Shown here: in pieces, positions 44,775 through 55,435 of the stretch
Layout of the letters: each line of letters starts with the position of its first letter
Numbering within the stretch: position 1 is the stretch's first letter
DNA from: Phragmites australis
Taxonomy: Eukaryota > Streptophyta > Magnoliopsida > Poales > Poaceae
NCBI RefSeq assembly: GCF_958298935.1
Contig: NC_084941.1
Span: 12,250,001 to 12,314,000, forward strand
Direction of reading: 5' to 3'
Length of the DNA: 64,000 bases
Program-made: the position numbers and the translations under genes
The notes under the pieces: generated by a model
Databases searched by the model: none
What the model saw: only the letters and a program-made list of their open reading frames with translations
Told to the model about the DNA's origin: nothing

Positions 44775-45960
44775 TTGGTGATCTTTCTGTTTTCTTGGGC
44801 AGAGAGATGAATGAATAGAGGGTTTACAAAACATTAGCTTATGTCAGGCATGGAGGACAACATGAGAAGAACTATTTCATATTTGCATGCGCCAAATAAA
44901 CAAGACACAAGACGGAAGTTCAGTTCAGAAGAAAACAACGTGAGGTACGGCACAAATGTTTTTAGTTGTCCGCGTCCGATTTCATCGACTTCTGCAGCTC
45001 AGTGTACGTAGCCTCCAGGTTGCCAAGTCTGACCAAACCGGCTCTTGCTAAGCTGAGCTCAGTGTACCGCAACATCTAGATTGCCAAGTCTAGTGTCAAG
45101 AACAACAGGCAGTCGACTAAGCTGTAAAGCGCATTAAGCTTATGGTTTGTTGAGGCACCTGCTGGTGCTCATAGTCCCAGCGAATTACATTTGTTACAAC
45201 AGTTTTGAGACTTGAAGTGACACTTGTTATTAGAATTAGAGCAACCTAGCATTGTTGAAGTAGATCATGTAGTTCTGATTTTCTTCTGATATCTATGACA
45301 TACTTGGATTTGTTATCTTTCTGTCATTCTGATGATCATTCACTCACCAGGTAAGAAAAAATCCAACTGAAAAGACACTTTTGATCTTTGCAATTGGAGA
45401 ATCAAATTTCAACTGTGTCCAGGAATGCGACCTGAATATATTCGCTACAGCACTAGCAACTGGGTGCGACCAAGAGCATGATTTGGCAGCGTTAACACAT
45501 CATGTTCATAAACTCGGCCATTCAGAGAAGCTTGTAGGAGTAGGAATCGTTGGAGGTCATTGCAAACTCCATTTTGTTGTGAATAACCGCTTCCTATTCC
45601 CAGGTAACACATGCCACGCTCGGCCCTTCAGAGAAGCTTGTAGGAGTAGGAATCGCTGCTTCATTTTAGTCAGGTAGTTGGCCGTGTCGAACTATGCAGA
45701 AGCAGGAGCAGCGTAATCCATGAATGGAGGATGAGAGACCAATTAGATCTTTTACTACTTCGCATTAAGTTTCAAATTTCACAAGTCTCTAGAGAACACG
45801 ATCAGAAGAGAAGAGAACTTAGCAGAATTCCAAGTCGCACACAGAAAAACGAATTTCCGATCACGAAATCAAGCACAATCACAAGGAATAAAGTAGTATG
45901 TCACGGCAGCACCACAGCGCAAATCAATTTGACAAATTGACGCCAAAAGACGACTCATAA
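44775..45960. other. No gene recognised
   Basis: Mixed-composition sequence. A 98-codon open frame at 45381-45677 has no recognisable domain, and the frame runs through a short direct repeat. A possible acceptor TTGGGCAG precedes 44802. Confidence 0.5.
45513..45655 (+). repeat. 37-bp direct repeat, two copies 106 bp apart
   Basis: CTCGGCC(A/C)TTCAGAGAAGC... at 45513-45549 and 45619-45655, one mismatch by eye. It is a local duplication with no assigned role. Confidence 0.9.
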
Positions 45961-46478
45961 CTAGACCTCAAAGACCGACCTGACCACATGCATTTTATAG
46001 ACCATAACTGCATATCTGCATTGAAGAACATCCATAATGACATGCTTACGGATTCCAACTGCTTCCATTGACATGATCTCAGTTTTCAGGAAATCCTTCA
46101 TTTTCCGGTGAGACCACAGGAAGGGAACTGCATCAGGCCCAGCTAGGCAATGCCTATGCTCGTCTACAAAATTACTCACGAACCATACTCCACGGGATCT
46201 ATCCAGTCGGATAGCGAGCTGTGGAGGACAATCAAGAGCTCTTGTTCTACGGCTGCAAACCTCAGTATTTAGATATTTGCTTCTCGCTCGCCTTCTCTGG
46301 CACACACGAAACATCTGAACAGCACTGCTCTCGAGTGTTTGGCACGCCTCACATTCTGCCTTCTTATGCTGAAACCCTTGTCCGAAGCGTACTTATTATA
46401 GAATGAGTAGGCCTCTTCTTCACTTGCAAAGGTCTTGTTTATAGAATTGTCGATAACCGCTCGGGTTGGTACGCGCAC
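45961..46478 (-). pseudogene. FAR1/FHY3-type DNA-binding domain fragment
   Basis: The minus strand reads FASEEEAYSFYNKYASDKGFS (about 46430-46370) and, after a frame shift near 46300, RTRALDCPPQLAIRL...GVWFVSNFVDEHRHCL, then a VPFLWSHRKM segment, to a stop at 45961. This is the FAR1 DNA-binding domain (WRKY-GCM1 zinc-finger type) of the FAR1-RELATED family, domesticated MULE transposases that act as transcription factors in light signalling. The MULE transposase and SWIM domains are missing. The first codons (MRVPT...) come from the neighbouring hAT-like repeat, so the real N-terminus is lost. It could be a host pseudogene or a decayed Mutator-like transposase. Confidence 0.75.
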
Positions 46479-46563
46479 ACCTAGGCACGCCTTGATCTGT
46501 CAGGCATGGCTATAGAATTGGGTCGTGTTGTGCTGATCTGCGTGCCAGAGGCTCGATCCATAA
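46462..46563 (+). mobile_element. Partial copy of the hAT-like element found at 51240-51694
   Basis: CTGTCAGGCATGGCTATAGA..., then TTGTTGTGCTG-like and GTGCCAGAGGCTCGA blocks match 51270-51367 in the same orientation. Only this internal third is present; neither terminal inverted repeat is seen. Confidence 0.75.
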
Positions 46564-46619
46564 CACAAAAATTATAAACATAAACCTTGTTCAAAAAAGA
46601 TAAATACAGCACTAGCATG

Positions 46620-47809
46620 CAGGGTATCAAGGCCAAAGTGAACCTCGCAGGCACAATCGGACAAGATTTTAGTTACCGTTGGGGGTGTCGGTAACCGGTC
46701 CCCAGCGGTAACCGAAAATACGCGGTTATCGCGATAACCACTTGACATTCGCACAAAATTCATTTGCTAAAATTTAAAATTTGGACAAAAAATGTCAGAT
46801 TCTCCGTTCAGTAACTGGTCGAATCGGACCGGTTACCGAGAGATTTTCTTGATTTTTCGAGCGGTTTTCTGGAATTTTACGTATTGTCGGTAACCGCTCA
46901 GTTTTCTCGGTTCATCGAGCGGTTTTTTCGATTTTCAGTGAAATTCAATAAAAAAACCTAAAAATTGCCTCAATCTTGTAAAATCAATAACTAATTCATC
47001 TGAGCTTCAAATCAAGTGAAACAAATTTTTTTGGTTTCCTTGTAACATGATCTACATGATAAAAGTATTTATACTCATAAAAAAGTTGAGAAGTTTCTGT
47101 GAGAAAATGTATTTGTTAAACCAAGTTAAATGTATAGTTTATTCTTTGCTAATCCAAAAATCATGAAACTAATTTTTTAGTCTTCTTACATGATCCTATG
47201 TCTTTTAAAAATAAATTAACTTATGAATTAGTTATTGTAATATGCAGGATTGTATAAATATGTTGCGACTAGATTAATTCATAACTGACCCATCACAGCT
47301 CGAAAATTAGTGAAACCACTTTTATTAGTTTATTTATATTATTATTTATGTAGAAAAAATAATGGTAGACATGAAAAAATTAATTACAGTGTTGTTTCTT
47401 AACATATTCACTTTATACTGGTGAATTTTGTAAAAATCATGGAGAAATTAATAAAACTCTAAATGAAGTGAGATCAATTTTAAAGATCTTCTTAAGTTAC
47501 GTCCTACATAAAAATATATGTTTGTATGTTAAGTTTTTCTTTAATATAAGTTAATAACTGAGTCGCACGCTTCAACTTATTTCTTTTTTTCAAACTTCCT
47601 CCCTATAAAATATAATGCAAACGACATTATTTTTGAAAAAAATTCACATAAGGTCTTAGAATTGTCTTAGTTTTTTTAGGATTTTTTTATTTGTTTTCAA
47701 ATTTTTTGGAATTCAAATTCAGTTAGCGTTCGTTTTCTGAAATCGGATCGGAGCAGTAAACTCGGTAACCAAGAATTTCGACCTGTTAGCGTCGACAAAT
47801 TGAACCCTG
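46620..47809. mobile_element. Candidate hAT-like non-autonomous element (1190 bp)
   Basis: CAGGGTATCAA at the left and TTGAACCCTG at the right are inverted relatives (CAGGGT..TCAA), matching the CAGGG/CCCTG termini common in hAT elements. Left subterminal sequence repeats GGTAACCG/CGGTTACC many times. The interior is AT-rich and non-coding. The 8-bp flanks (CTAGCATG and CAAGCGGA) do not match well. Confidence 0.5.
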
Positions 47810-48043
47810 CAAGCGGAATAATAATAATAATAAGCAATCATGACAAGAGAAAAAGTTTTGGCAAGCCGACCGCAAAGCATCTTAATTAAGACCTCCCAAG
47901 AGTATAGGGATTATTTCTCAAATAAACCCCTGTCGAATCGTTTGGAACACTGGATTAGTACCTTGTACAATAATATAGAGTTAAAGAATAGACTAGCCTC
48001 TAATTCTATCATGTGTTTCTAGTTACTTCTACTCTTAAAGAGG
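47810..48043. other. No gene recognised
   Basis: A short AT-rich interval between two DNA elements, beginning with an (ATA)n-type run. No coding signal. Confidence 0.5.
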
Positions 48044-49485
48044 CACTACGTGAAAAATAGATAAAATAGATATGAAATTAGTGACGAGTTGTAATATGAC
48101 TCGTTACTTATGATAATAATGACATGTCGTAACATAACTCGTCACTTATATCATGTCATAAGTGACGATGGTGCAAGGTGATTTGTCACTTATGACAAAT
48201 AATAAGTGATGGTTACAATTTGACCTGTCACTTATGACTGATCTAAGATGACTCATCATTTATGACAAGTAATAAGTGACGGATCACCTTAGCACTCATA
48301 AGTGATGGGTTAAATTGTGACATATCACTAATGATAATAGTCATAGATATTTAGTTCATTAATATTTTTTTCTTATTTTTTTATCACCTAAGTAGCATTA
48401 GAATGGGAAAATATATATAATTTCTGCTCAAGTTTGATATAAGGGGTGACGGCTATAGACACAAACACACGTTTCGAAAACGGTGCAGAAACTTCAAGAA
48501 GCGAGAACTCAATCTTTCAAGCCGTCTTTAGCCTCGAAAAATTCATTGAACCTGACAAAGTGGGGGAGAAACGGATGCAACTTTTTCTATAGATATCCGT
48601 AGAGTCAAAAAAAAATTCAAAATTTGAGTTCATATACTTATGCCCGTTTTACCAGATGCACTCCGAAGCACCTATCAAATTGCGATTGTTTGCATGAGAT
48701 ATTCAGAAATTTATAAAATATTAATATAATTTTATAGGTAAATTATAACCAGTCACCTATCAAATTTTATATGTAAATATTAATACATATTTTATATATA
48801 AATATTAATACAAATTTTATATGTAAAATAAAAAAATTAGTCATTAGTGACGGGTTAAGATTACAACCCGTCACCTATAACCTTCATAAGTGACGGATCA
48901 TAACCGTGACCCGTCACTTATGACCTTCGATAAAGAAAATAAAAGGATAAAATATTCGATATCCATTACAAATACACGATAGCTGAGGTGTTAATATGCG
49001 CGCGTGAGGGGAGGTAGCGGGTTCAATTCCCGCTTGAGGTAAAGATAGAAAATAGTGCTGAAAAAATAGAAATGACTCATAAACAGTGATGATAGACATG
49101 CGTTGGGATAGCTTGGATGAAATAATATTTTTTTGATTTTTTTCTATCAAAAAACACGAAAAAATATAAATTAGTTATAAGTGATGGGTCATAAGTTTTT
49201 ACCCGTCACCGATGATTTTATTGGTGACAGATCCTTATCGTCACTTATGACTAGTCCTTAGTGACATGTTCAGGTGACAGGTACGGCACCCGTCATCACA
49301 CCTTTCTGTCTACCTTAATAACTGATGGGTTAAGTTTTGACCTGTCATCAATGATTTTATTGATGACGAGTCCTTACGCGTCACTTATGACTTAGTCCTC
49401 AGTGACACATTCGGAGTGACAGGTACAACACCTATCACCTATAACGATTATGATCCGTCACTTTTGAGTTTTTTTTAATGTAGTG
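48044..49485. mobile_element. Non-autonomous CACTA element (1442 bp)
   Basis: CACTAC at the left end and GTAGTG at the right, with the 3-bp duplication AGG on both sides (48041-48043 and 49486-49488). Both subterminal regions are packed with AAGTGACGGGTCA-like motifs in direct and inverted orientation, the binding-site arrays typical of CACTA (En/Spm) elements. No transposase is encoded. Confidence 0.92.
48980..49034 (+). other. tRNA-like internal promoter relic inside the CACTA element
   Basis: TAGCTGAGGTG (48980-48990, A-box-like) is followed by GGTTCAATTCC (49020-49030, B-box consensus), which sits in a GCGGG...CCCGC T-arm-like stem. No acceptor stem or full cloverleaf can be drawn, so it is not a functional tRNA gene. 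A SINE or tRNA-derived fragment is most likely. Confidence 0.45.
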
Positions 49486-49488
49486 AGG

Positions 49489-50879
49489 CTGCCCCTTGAT
49501 TGACTTTAAAATGCTACTGCTTCACACCTTTCTACGTAATTGATTTTCAATTTGGTACACTAAACAAGATGTAGATCAAGGTAGACACGAAAATATAATA
49601 ACGAATTATTGCGAATCCCTCCATTGGTTCACCCTTCAATATAAGATTTGCTGTTAAAAAAATCGCAAAATTGACATTGAAACTCATTTGGATTTCCGCA
49701 AACATAGTTAGATTTGTGCGCAAAAAAGATAAAGAAACAAAATTGTAAATTCTGAATGATACGGTAAGACAATACCCCTCACTGACCTTATCGTTTGTCT
49801 TCACGAGAAGCAGCGCGGTGGCCGGGTTGGGCGGCGGCAGACAGAAGAAGCATGAGGAGCAGCGACGGCCGCACGCACGCCGGGGATGGGAGGAGCGGCG
49901 CGAGGCATCCACCGTGCCGTTGATTCCGATGGTGCGCCAAAGCTTCATTCCCTATTTTAATGTCATACTTGCAATTAGGCGTATTTCCATGCCAAATATG
50001 TTTGACCAAAAGTAACCAGTGGCAAGCATAGGGATAATAACGGTACAATATTTATGCGTAGAAGTTATATAAATTTGTATTTACAAGCTAATTTTTAAAC
50101 ATGCGTCTGTACCTATTACCACGTCATAGATAAAAATTAAAACATACGCCCATCACCTATGGACAACCTATATACCCATAAATATAGTAAACAAGCATTA
50201 AACGTAAAAGCAAACATGTAACAATAATATTATCAATTTAAACATGTATCTTAACTGAGATAATAAATAAGTATCTCACAGATGCATCTTAAATAGCATA
50301 TATATTACATTAGTACATCACATAAAATTCATATATACAATATATTGTCTCACAATATTGTCTCACAATTCAATCATACTTAATACAACATAAACAAACA
50401 TTGTTCAACAACACAACAAGTCTAACCATACAAATAAATATCAATAAAACATGTGTAAAAGGGGTATACGGTGAAGTGCACACTGGTAAGTTAATTTCAT
50501 ACCCGTCTCTTTGTACCTGTTGAGTTCAACTACAAACCCACACATATACTCACGGGTAAAAATTAGAATCCAAACCCGTATCGTTAGAATTTTTATCCAT
50601 AGATATATGAATAAAATGAGCTCATTACCATCTCTAGACAAGCATTCAAATCACCTAATAAAAACTGCCGCAGATCAAAATAGAACTAGGACAAACTATC
50701 CTTTCGGTCCTCTACAATGCAAATGGAACACAACACCGCATCTCCGAAATGCCACCCTGAAGTTCCATAGAACCATCGACACGGCAGCTTATCTGTGTGA
50801 GTGGTGTGCGAGATAAAAAACAGAGAGGCCCAGAGAGAACAATGTTGGGTTGCCCTCTTTGTATATTCAGATTGATATC
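49489..50879. other. No gene recognised
   Basis: Mostly AT-rich. A GC-rich patch at 49800-49930 gives open frames on both strands without any domain. An element-like stretch with repeated CCCGT and CGGGT trinucleotide contexts lies near 50460-50640. Confidence 0.45.
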
Positions 50880-51230
50880 AGGATTAGAACCGAATATATA
50901 CGTATTTTATTATATAAAGAGTATCTCATGTGATAAATGATATGTATATAGAGCATGTGAGTATATAAGATCATCCAAATGGTATGTATAGTTTTTTATA
51001 GTTTGTACATATTTTTTGAGTATATTACATTTTATGTATAAATATAAAGATATTATCAAAATCTATTAAAATTAATGGATTTTTTTTTTATGTAGTTCAC
51101 ATCGTAGTATCTTAAAATAAGTATATAAGTCTACTTATAGTGATAAAAGAGTATATCCAGTTTATTTATGTGGTATATCATAGTAGGAAGTATATACTCT
51201 GAAAGTACAGACTAGTTATATATATATGTG
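50880..51230. mobile_element. AT-rich MITE-like sequence related to 3935-4180
   Basis: Contains repeated AGTATAT(A/C) motifs. It ends GAAGTATATACTCTGAAAGT and CAGACTAGTTATATAT, close to the right end of the intronic MITE at about 4139-4180. The left end is not resolved. Confidence 0.45.
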
Positions 51231-51239
51231 TGTGTAGCA

Positions 51240-51694
51240 TAGTACTGGTCAAGTGGGCCTGATGGGTCGAGTTGGTACGGACACGTTTAGATACGGTCCG
51301 GTCTGTTAGGCATGGCTATAGACTTAGGTCTTGTTGTGCTGGTTCGGGTGCCAGAGGCTCGACTCATGGCACGATCTGTGAGGCACGTGTCGTGTCGGTC
51401 GGCTCGAGCGTGGCTAAGGCACAGCCGGCTGGTGGGTACAACAGGGTGGGGCGGCGGCAGGGTGAGGCGGCGGGGCGGCAGACGAAACGATGAGGTGAGG
51501 TGGTAGGGTGACTTAACCGGGCCAAGTCGAGCTGTGCCATCATGTGGTGCTGATGTCTAAACCCAAATACGACCTGACTTATCGTGTCATGCTGATTTGG
51601 CTCAGTTACCGTTGTGCCATGCTGTACTCAGGCCGAACCAAAATCCATCTGTCTAGTGTCGGCCCATTTAGCACGAACCACTTGACCAGCACTA
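51240..51694. mobile_element. Non-autonomous hAT element (455 bp) upstream of the kinase gene
   Basis: TAGTACTGGTCAAGTGG at the left and CCACTTGACCAGCACTA at the right form a 17-bp terminal inverted repeat with one mismatch. Flanks GTGTAGCA (51232-51239) and GTGCAGCA (51695-51702) are an 8-bp target duplication with one change, the hAT signature. The interior is GC-rich, with no transposase. Confidence 0.92.
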
Positions 51695-51702
51695 GTGCAG
51701 CA

Positions 51703-51923
51703 TGAGCTCTCTAGAAAGAGAAAAAGCCGGCCCGCCAAATTTAAGCTACCCCCAACCAAACCCGTCGACTGATATGATTGACGACGACAGCAACAACTCC
51801 ACCTCCAGAGTCCAGATTAACCCACCCCACAACGCGTACGAAGGATGACTCCATTCCATTGCATTCTCCCCACCAGATACTCCTCCACACTCGCTTTGAG
51901 CAGCTGGCCGGCCGCGCGCGCGC
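51703..51923 (+). promoter_or_regulatory. Proximal promoter and 5' leader of the kinase gene
   Basis: 221 bp between the hAT element and the start codon, rich in CCAAACC/CCACC motifs. It has a CT-rich stretch (about 51860-51895) like a plant initiator region. No clear TATA box is present. An out-of-frame ATG at 51845 opens a frame that overlaps the kinase start. Confidence 0.5.
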
Positions 51924-54621
51924 ATGGGGAAGTCGACGTCGTGGACCGCGCTGTTCGGCTGCTTCAGCTCCTCTCACAGCGGCGGCGCTGGCGACGTCTC
52001 CGGCTCCAAGAACGCCTCCAAGGTGGCCTCCCGGCCTCCCGCGCCGGCGCCGCTGCCGCTGCCGTCGCCGGAGGACCTGTCGCTGTCGCTGGCGGGGTTG
52101 TCCCACGTGGTGGCGTTCACGGTGGAGGAGCTCCGGGCGGCGACGCGGGACTTCTCGATGAGCAACTTCGTCGGCGAGGGCGGGTTCGGGCCCGTGTACA
52201 AGGGCCGCGTCGACGAGCGGATCAGGCCCGGCGTGCGGCAGGCGCAGGCCGTCGCCGTCAAGCTGCTCGACCTCGAGGGCTCCCAGGGCCACAAGGAGTG
52301 GCTGGTAAGCAGTTAGTACTAGTCCTACTCCATTAGACTATTATTAGTCTGCTTTAATTTTTTCTTCCTGAACCGAAATTCATGAGTAATTCATCTGGCA
52401 CTTGATGAATTTGGCTCAAATTCACTGTCAATACGGAGTTCTCCGGTGGAAGAAGGTTTTTTTTTTTTTTTTTTGGCGAATCTCTGGTGGAAGAATTTCC
52501 TGCAAAATTCTTGTGAAATTTCGATGAATGGTTTGGCAGGGACGGAAGGCTTCTTGAGCATGGAGTATGAGTTAGCGTGGCTTTATCGGTGTTTGGTGTT
52601 TTATACAATAGTTAAGCTAGTATTTGGGTTAATTAGGTTGCTGGGATATGTATCTAGCATATTCTAGCCGTACTAATTATAAGCAGCTGTACATATACTA
52701 TAAAAGTAGTGCACCACGCTGTGCAGATTCTCTATCTCGATCCGATTTTCCGGACCGTGATGTTAATCGTGCTATAAATATCGCCTTTATTTTTAAGCTT
52801 TGCTGGATTATCAACATTGAAACCGCACAGGAAAAATTGGAAATTTCCAAAGTTTTCAGTCTCTGTTAGTCATTGGTATTGCGGTGCTTTTTTTTCAAAG
52901 TTCTCAGTTCAGGTAAACTGATCACACCGAAAATACTGCAAGGCCCATTTGAGCACTTCATTTTATAATCAAATTGTAGCATTGCCAGCTAGCTTTCACT
53001 TTGAAAAGTCGCCTAGTCTTCTCTCGTCTTCAGACTAATTTCCTTTCACAAATGTTTAGTTCTTGGAAGCTGAATTATGTCAACCACCTAACCAACTTGC
53101 ATTGTTTGGTCAAACAATTCTATTATTATGATTCTTATTGGTCAAAATATTCCTTAAAAGGTGAGGAAATGCTGCAAGTGTTGACCGATATCCATTTGTG
53201 ATAATTTATTTTGTCAGGCTGAAGTCATTTTCCTTGGGCAATTGAGGCATCCACACCTTGTCAAACTGATCGGCTATTGCTGCGAGGATGAGCACCGGCT
53301 GCTTGTGTACGAGTTCATGGTGAGGGGCAGCTTGGAGAAGCATCTCTTCAAAAGTACGGCAAACTCTATAATTTCATTTCCCATGTTTTATTAGCAATAA
53401 TAATTCTATAAAATAATTTTCGTATTTTCTTAACAATCCAAATAAACATGTGGTGTTTCCGACAGCAGTTTTACTCTTCATCCTTAGTAGAAGATAATCG
53501 ATAGTGAGTTGGTGCATGCTACTGATTGTAAATCCACAAGGTTAAGCTTTTTGAGGGCTCGGCATCAATTAGGCCCTCAGCAGTACTTCAGTAGTCACAT
53601 TGATCTCCTCTCTTTATGTAGTTTTAACTCCTAATAGAATTCGTCTATATGTAGTCAAAACATGCAAATAATCATATTTACACTAGAATCATCCGCCAAC
53701 AAATTTCAAAGTTGGTGCATCTTTTTGCTCACAGTTTACATTTACCTTATGATCTGATTAACTTGTTGATGCATAAATGGATGTTGAAAACTACAGAGTA
53801 TTCTGCTTCCCTACCATGGTCGGCACGATTGAAGATCGCCATTGGAGCCGCCAAAGGTTTGGCCTTTCTCCACGAAGCCGCGAAACCCGTCATCTACCGC
53901 GACTTCAAGACCTCCAACATCCTGCTGGACTCGGTATGCATATGCTTAGGTCGATCAGAATGCCAGCTATTTGATCCAGTGTCCAGTATGTGGCATTTGA
54001 TCCCTGTGTTCATTTGCTAGGACTACACGGCAAAGCTGTCCGATTTCGGATTAGCCAAGGATGGACCTGGAGAAGACGAGACTCATGTCTCCACCCGAGT
54101 AATGGGCACGCAGGGCTACGCCGCACCTGAGTATATCATGACGGGTACATGTTTGCGATATCTTTTAATTTGCTGGTACTGTCCTTACTATATGCATTAA
54201 GAAGTTTAAATTTATACAAAATTCGACTAATTGATCTACCATTTTTCTTTGCTCTTCGTTAGGGCATCTAACGACAAAGAGTGACGTGTACAGTTTTGGC
54301 GTTGTCCTACTGGAGCTGTTAACAGGGCGGAAGGCGGTGGACAAGAACAGGCCGCCGCGAGAGCAGAATCTGGTGGAATGGGGGCGGCCGTGCCTCCACG
54401 ACTCTCGCCGGCTCGACCGTGTCATGGACCGGAGCCTGAACGGGCAGTACTCTACTCGAGCTGCCCAGAAGGCCGCAGCAGTAGCTTACCAGTGCTTGAG
54501 TGTGAGCCCCAAATCCCGGCCCCAAATGTCAGCCGTGGTAGAGGCCCTGGAGCCATTGCTTGCTCTGGATGACGGCGTTGTAGAGCCATTTGTGTACACT
54601 GCGCCGCCGGAGAACAAGTGA
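51924..54621 (+). CDS. Receptor-like cytoplasmic kinase, subfamily VII (PBL/RIPK-like), 378 aa, five exons
   Basis: Serine/threonine kinase that in this family relays signals from plasma-membrane receptors. Exons 51924-52304, 53218-53353, 53797-53933, 54021-54144 and 54263-54621 (TGA) join in frame with GT-AG borders to 378 residues. The N-terminus [14 protein letters not shown] fits N-myristoylation (Gly2, Ser6) and palmitoylation (Cys13), so membrane anchoring is expected. Kinase landmarks are [11 protein letters not shown] (P-loop, about residue 82), AVAVKLL (Lys of subdomain II), [12 protein letters not shown] (catalytic loop), DFGLAKDGP, the activation loop ending [12 protein letters not shown], and [17 protein letters not shown]. 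All catalytic residues are kept and no break is seen, so it looks functional. The start is the first ATG that reads into the kinase frame. Intron 1 (913 bp) holds a long T-run. Confidence 0.96.
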
Positions 54622-54775
54622 TCGGTGATGCGTAAGAGCAGAGAATGCTCTGCAAAAATGAGTGCAGTTTTCAACGTCAAGCATGCACCTGATCACCCCC
54701 TAGAGCATGGAAATTAAGGAGCCAATGCGCAGGTTTATTGCAGTGAATGTATGGAGTTTTTCTCCGGGGAATTTG

Positions 54776-54882
54776 CATCCATACCATCATTTTAGACATT
54801 TTTCATCTGTACCATCAGCTGTTTTAATGACACGAGCTGGTAGTATAGATGAAAAGTGCATCTAAAATAGTGGTATAGATGA
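54776..54882. mobile_element. Foldback MITE in the probable 3' UTR of the kinase gene
   Basis: The left arm 54776-54820 (CATCCATACCATCATTTTAG...) and right arm 54834-54882 (...CTAAAATAGTGGTATAGATG) are inverted copies over about 45 bp with a 13-bp loop. It begins 155 bp after the stop codon, so if the transcript extends this far it carries a long hairpin. Confidence 0.8.
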
Positions 54883-55435
54883 ACTTATTTTTTTCCTTTC
54901 ATGCCCACGGTTCGTGTTTAAAAGTTGTTGGGTTTCATTAATATAAACCAAAGAAATCATAACGAGTCTAACCTGTTAGTGGAACATAGTTATTATACGA
55001 TTTTGTTGCGCCGGTCGGTTTGGTTCGTGCATCAAGCACATGGGAGTCAAGCAAAAAATTTGGCATGGCATTGTCAGGGGCTGCCAATTTTGTTCATCAA
55101 GTTTCGGCAACCTCAGCTCTCGAAATGAACTGAGTGTTAGTTGACTTAGTACAATTTTGACATAAAAAAAAACGGTGAGCGAATTTTATCGAAGTTGTAA
55201 TGTTTGTGTAAGGAAAGTTCTCGTTTTAATGGGAATTGAACCAAAATGACAACTCCAGGTCCAAAATAGAAGTTGTGTAAGATCAATGACCCTAGCATCG
55301 GTAGTATGTTTTGGTGGTTAATATCAATATGATTAATGAGACTAACATGGTTTGCTATTCCGCAAAGACATAGCTCATGGATGTTATGTGATGAACTTGG
55401 GGTTCCAAACACCTCAAATGTGATCATTAAGGTAA
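54883..55435. other. No gene recognised
   Basis: AT-rich intergenic sequence. Short open frames show no domain. Confidence 0.5.

Noticed and set aside
49020..49034. A functional tRNA gene
   Set aside because: Only the T-arm and a weak A box are visible. No acceptor stem or anticodon arm pairs.
48914..49150. Minus-strand frame containing AGIEPATS, often seen in annotated plant proteins
   Set aside because: That peptide is the translation of a tRNA-like T-arm and B-box sequence, so it is an artefact inside the CACTA element.
49547..50048. Minus-strand frames of 133 and 86 codons as genes
   Set aside because: They overlap in different frames over a short GC-rich patch and show no domain.
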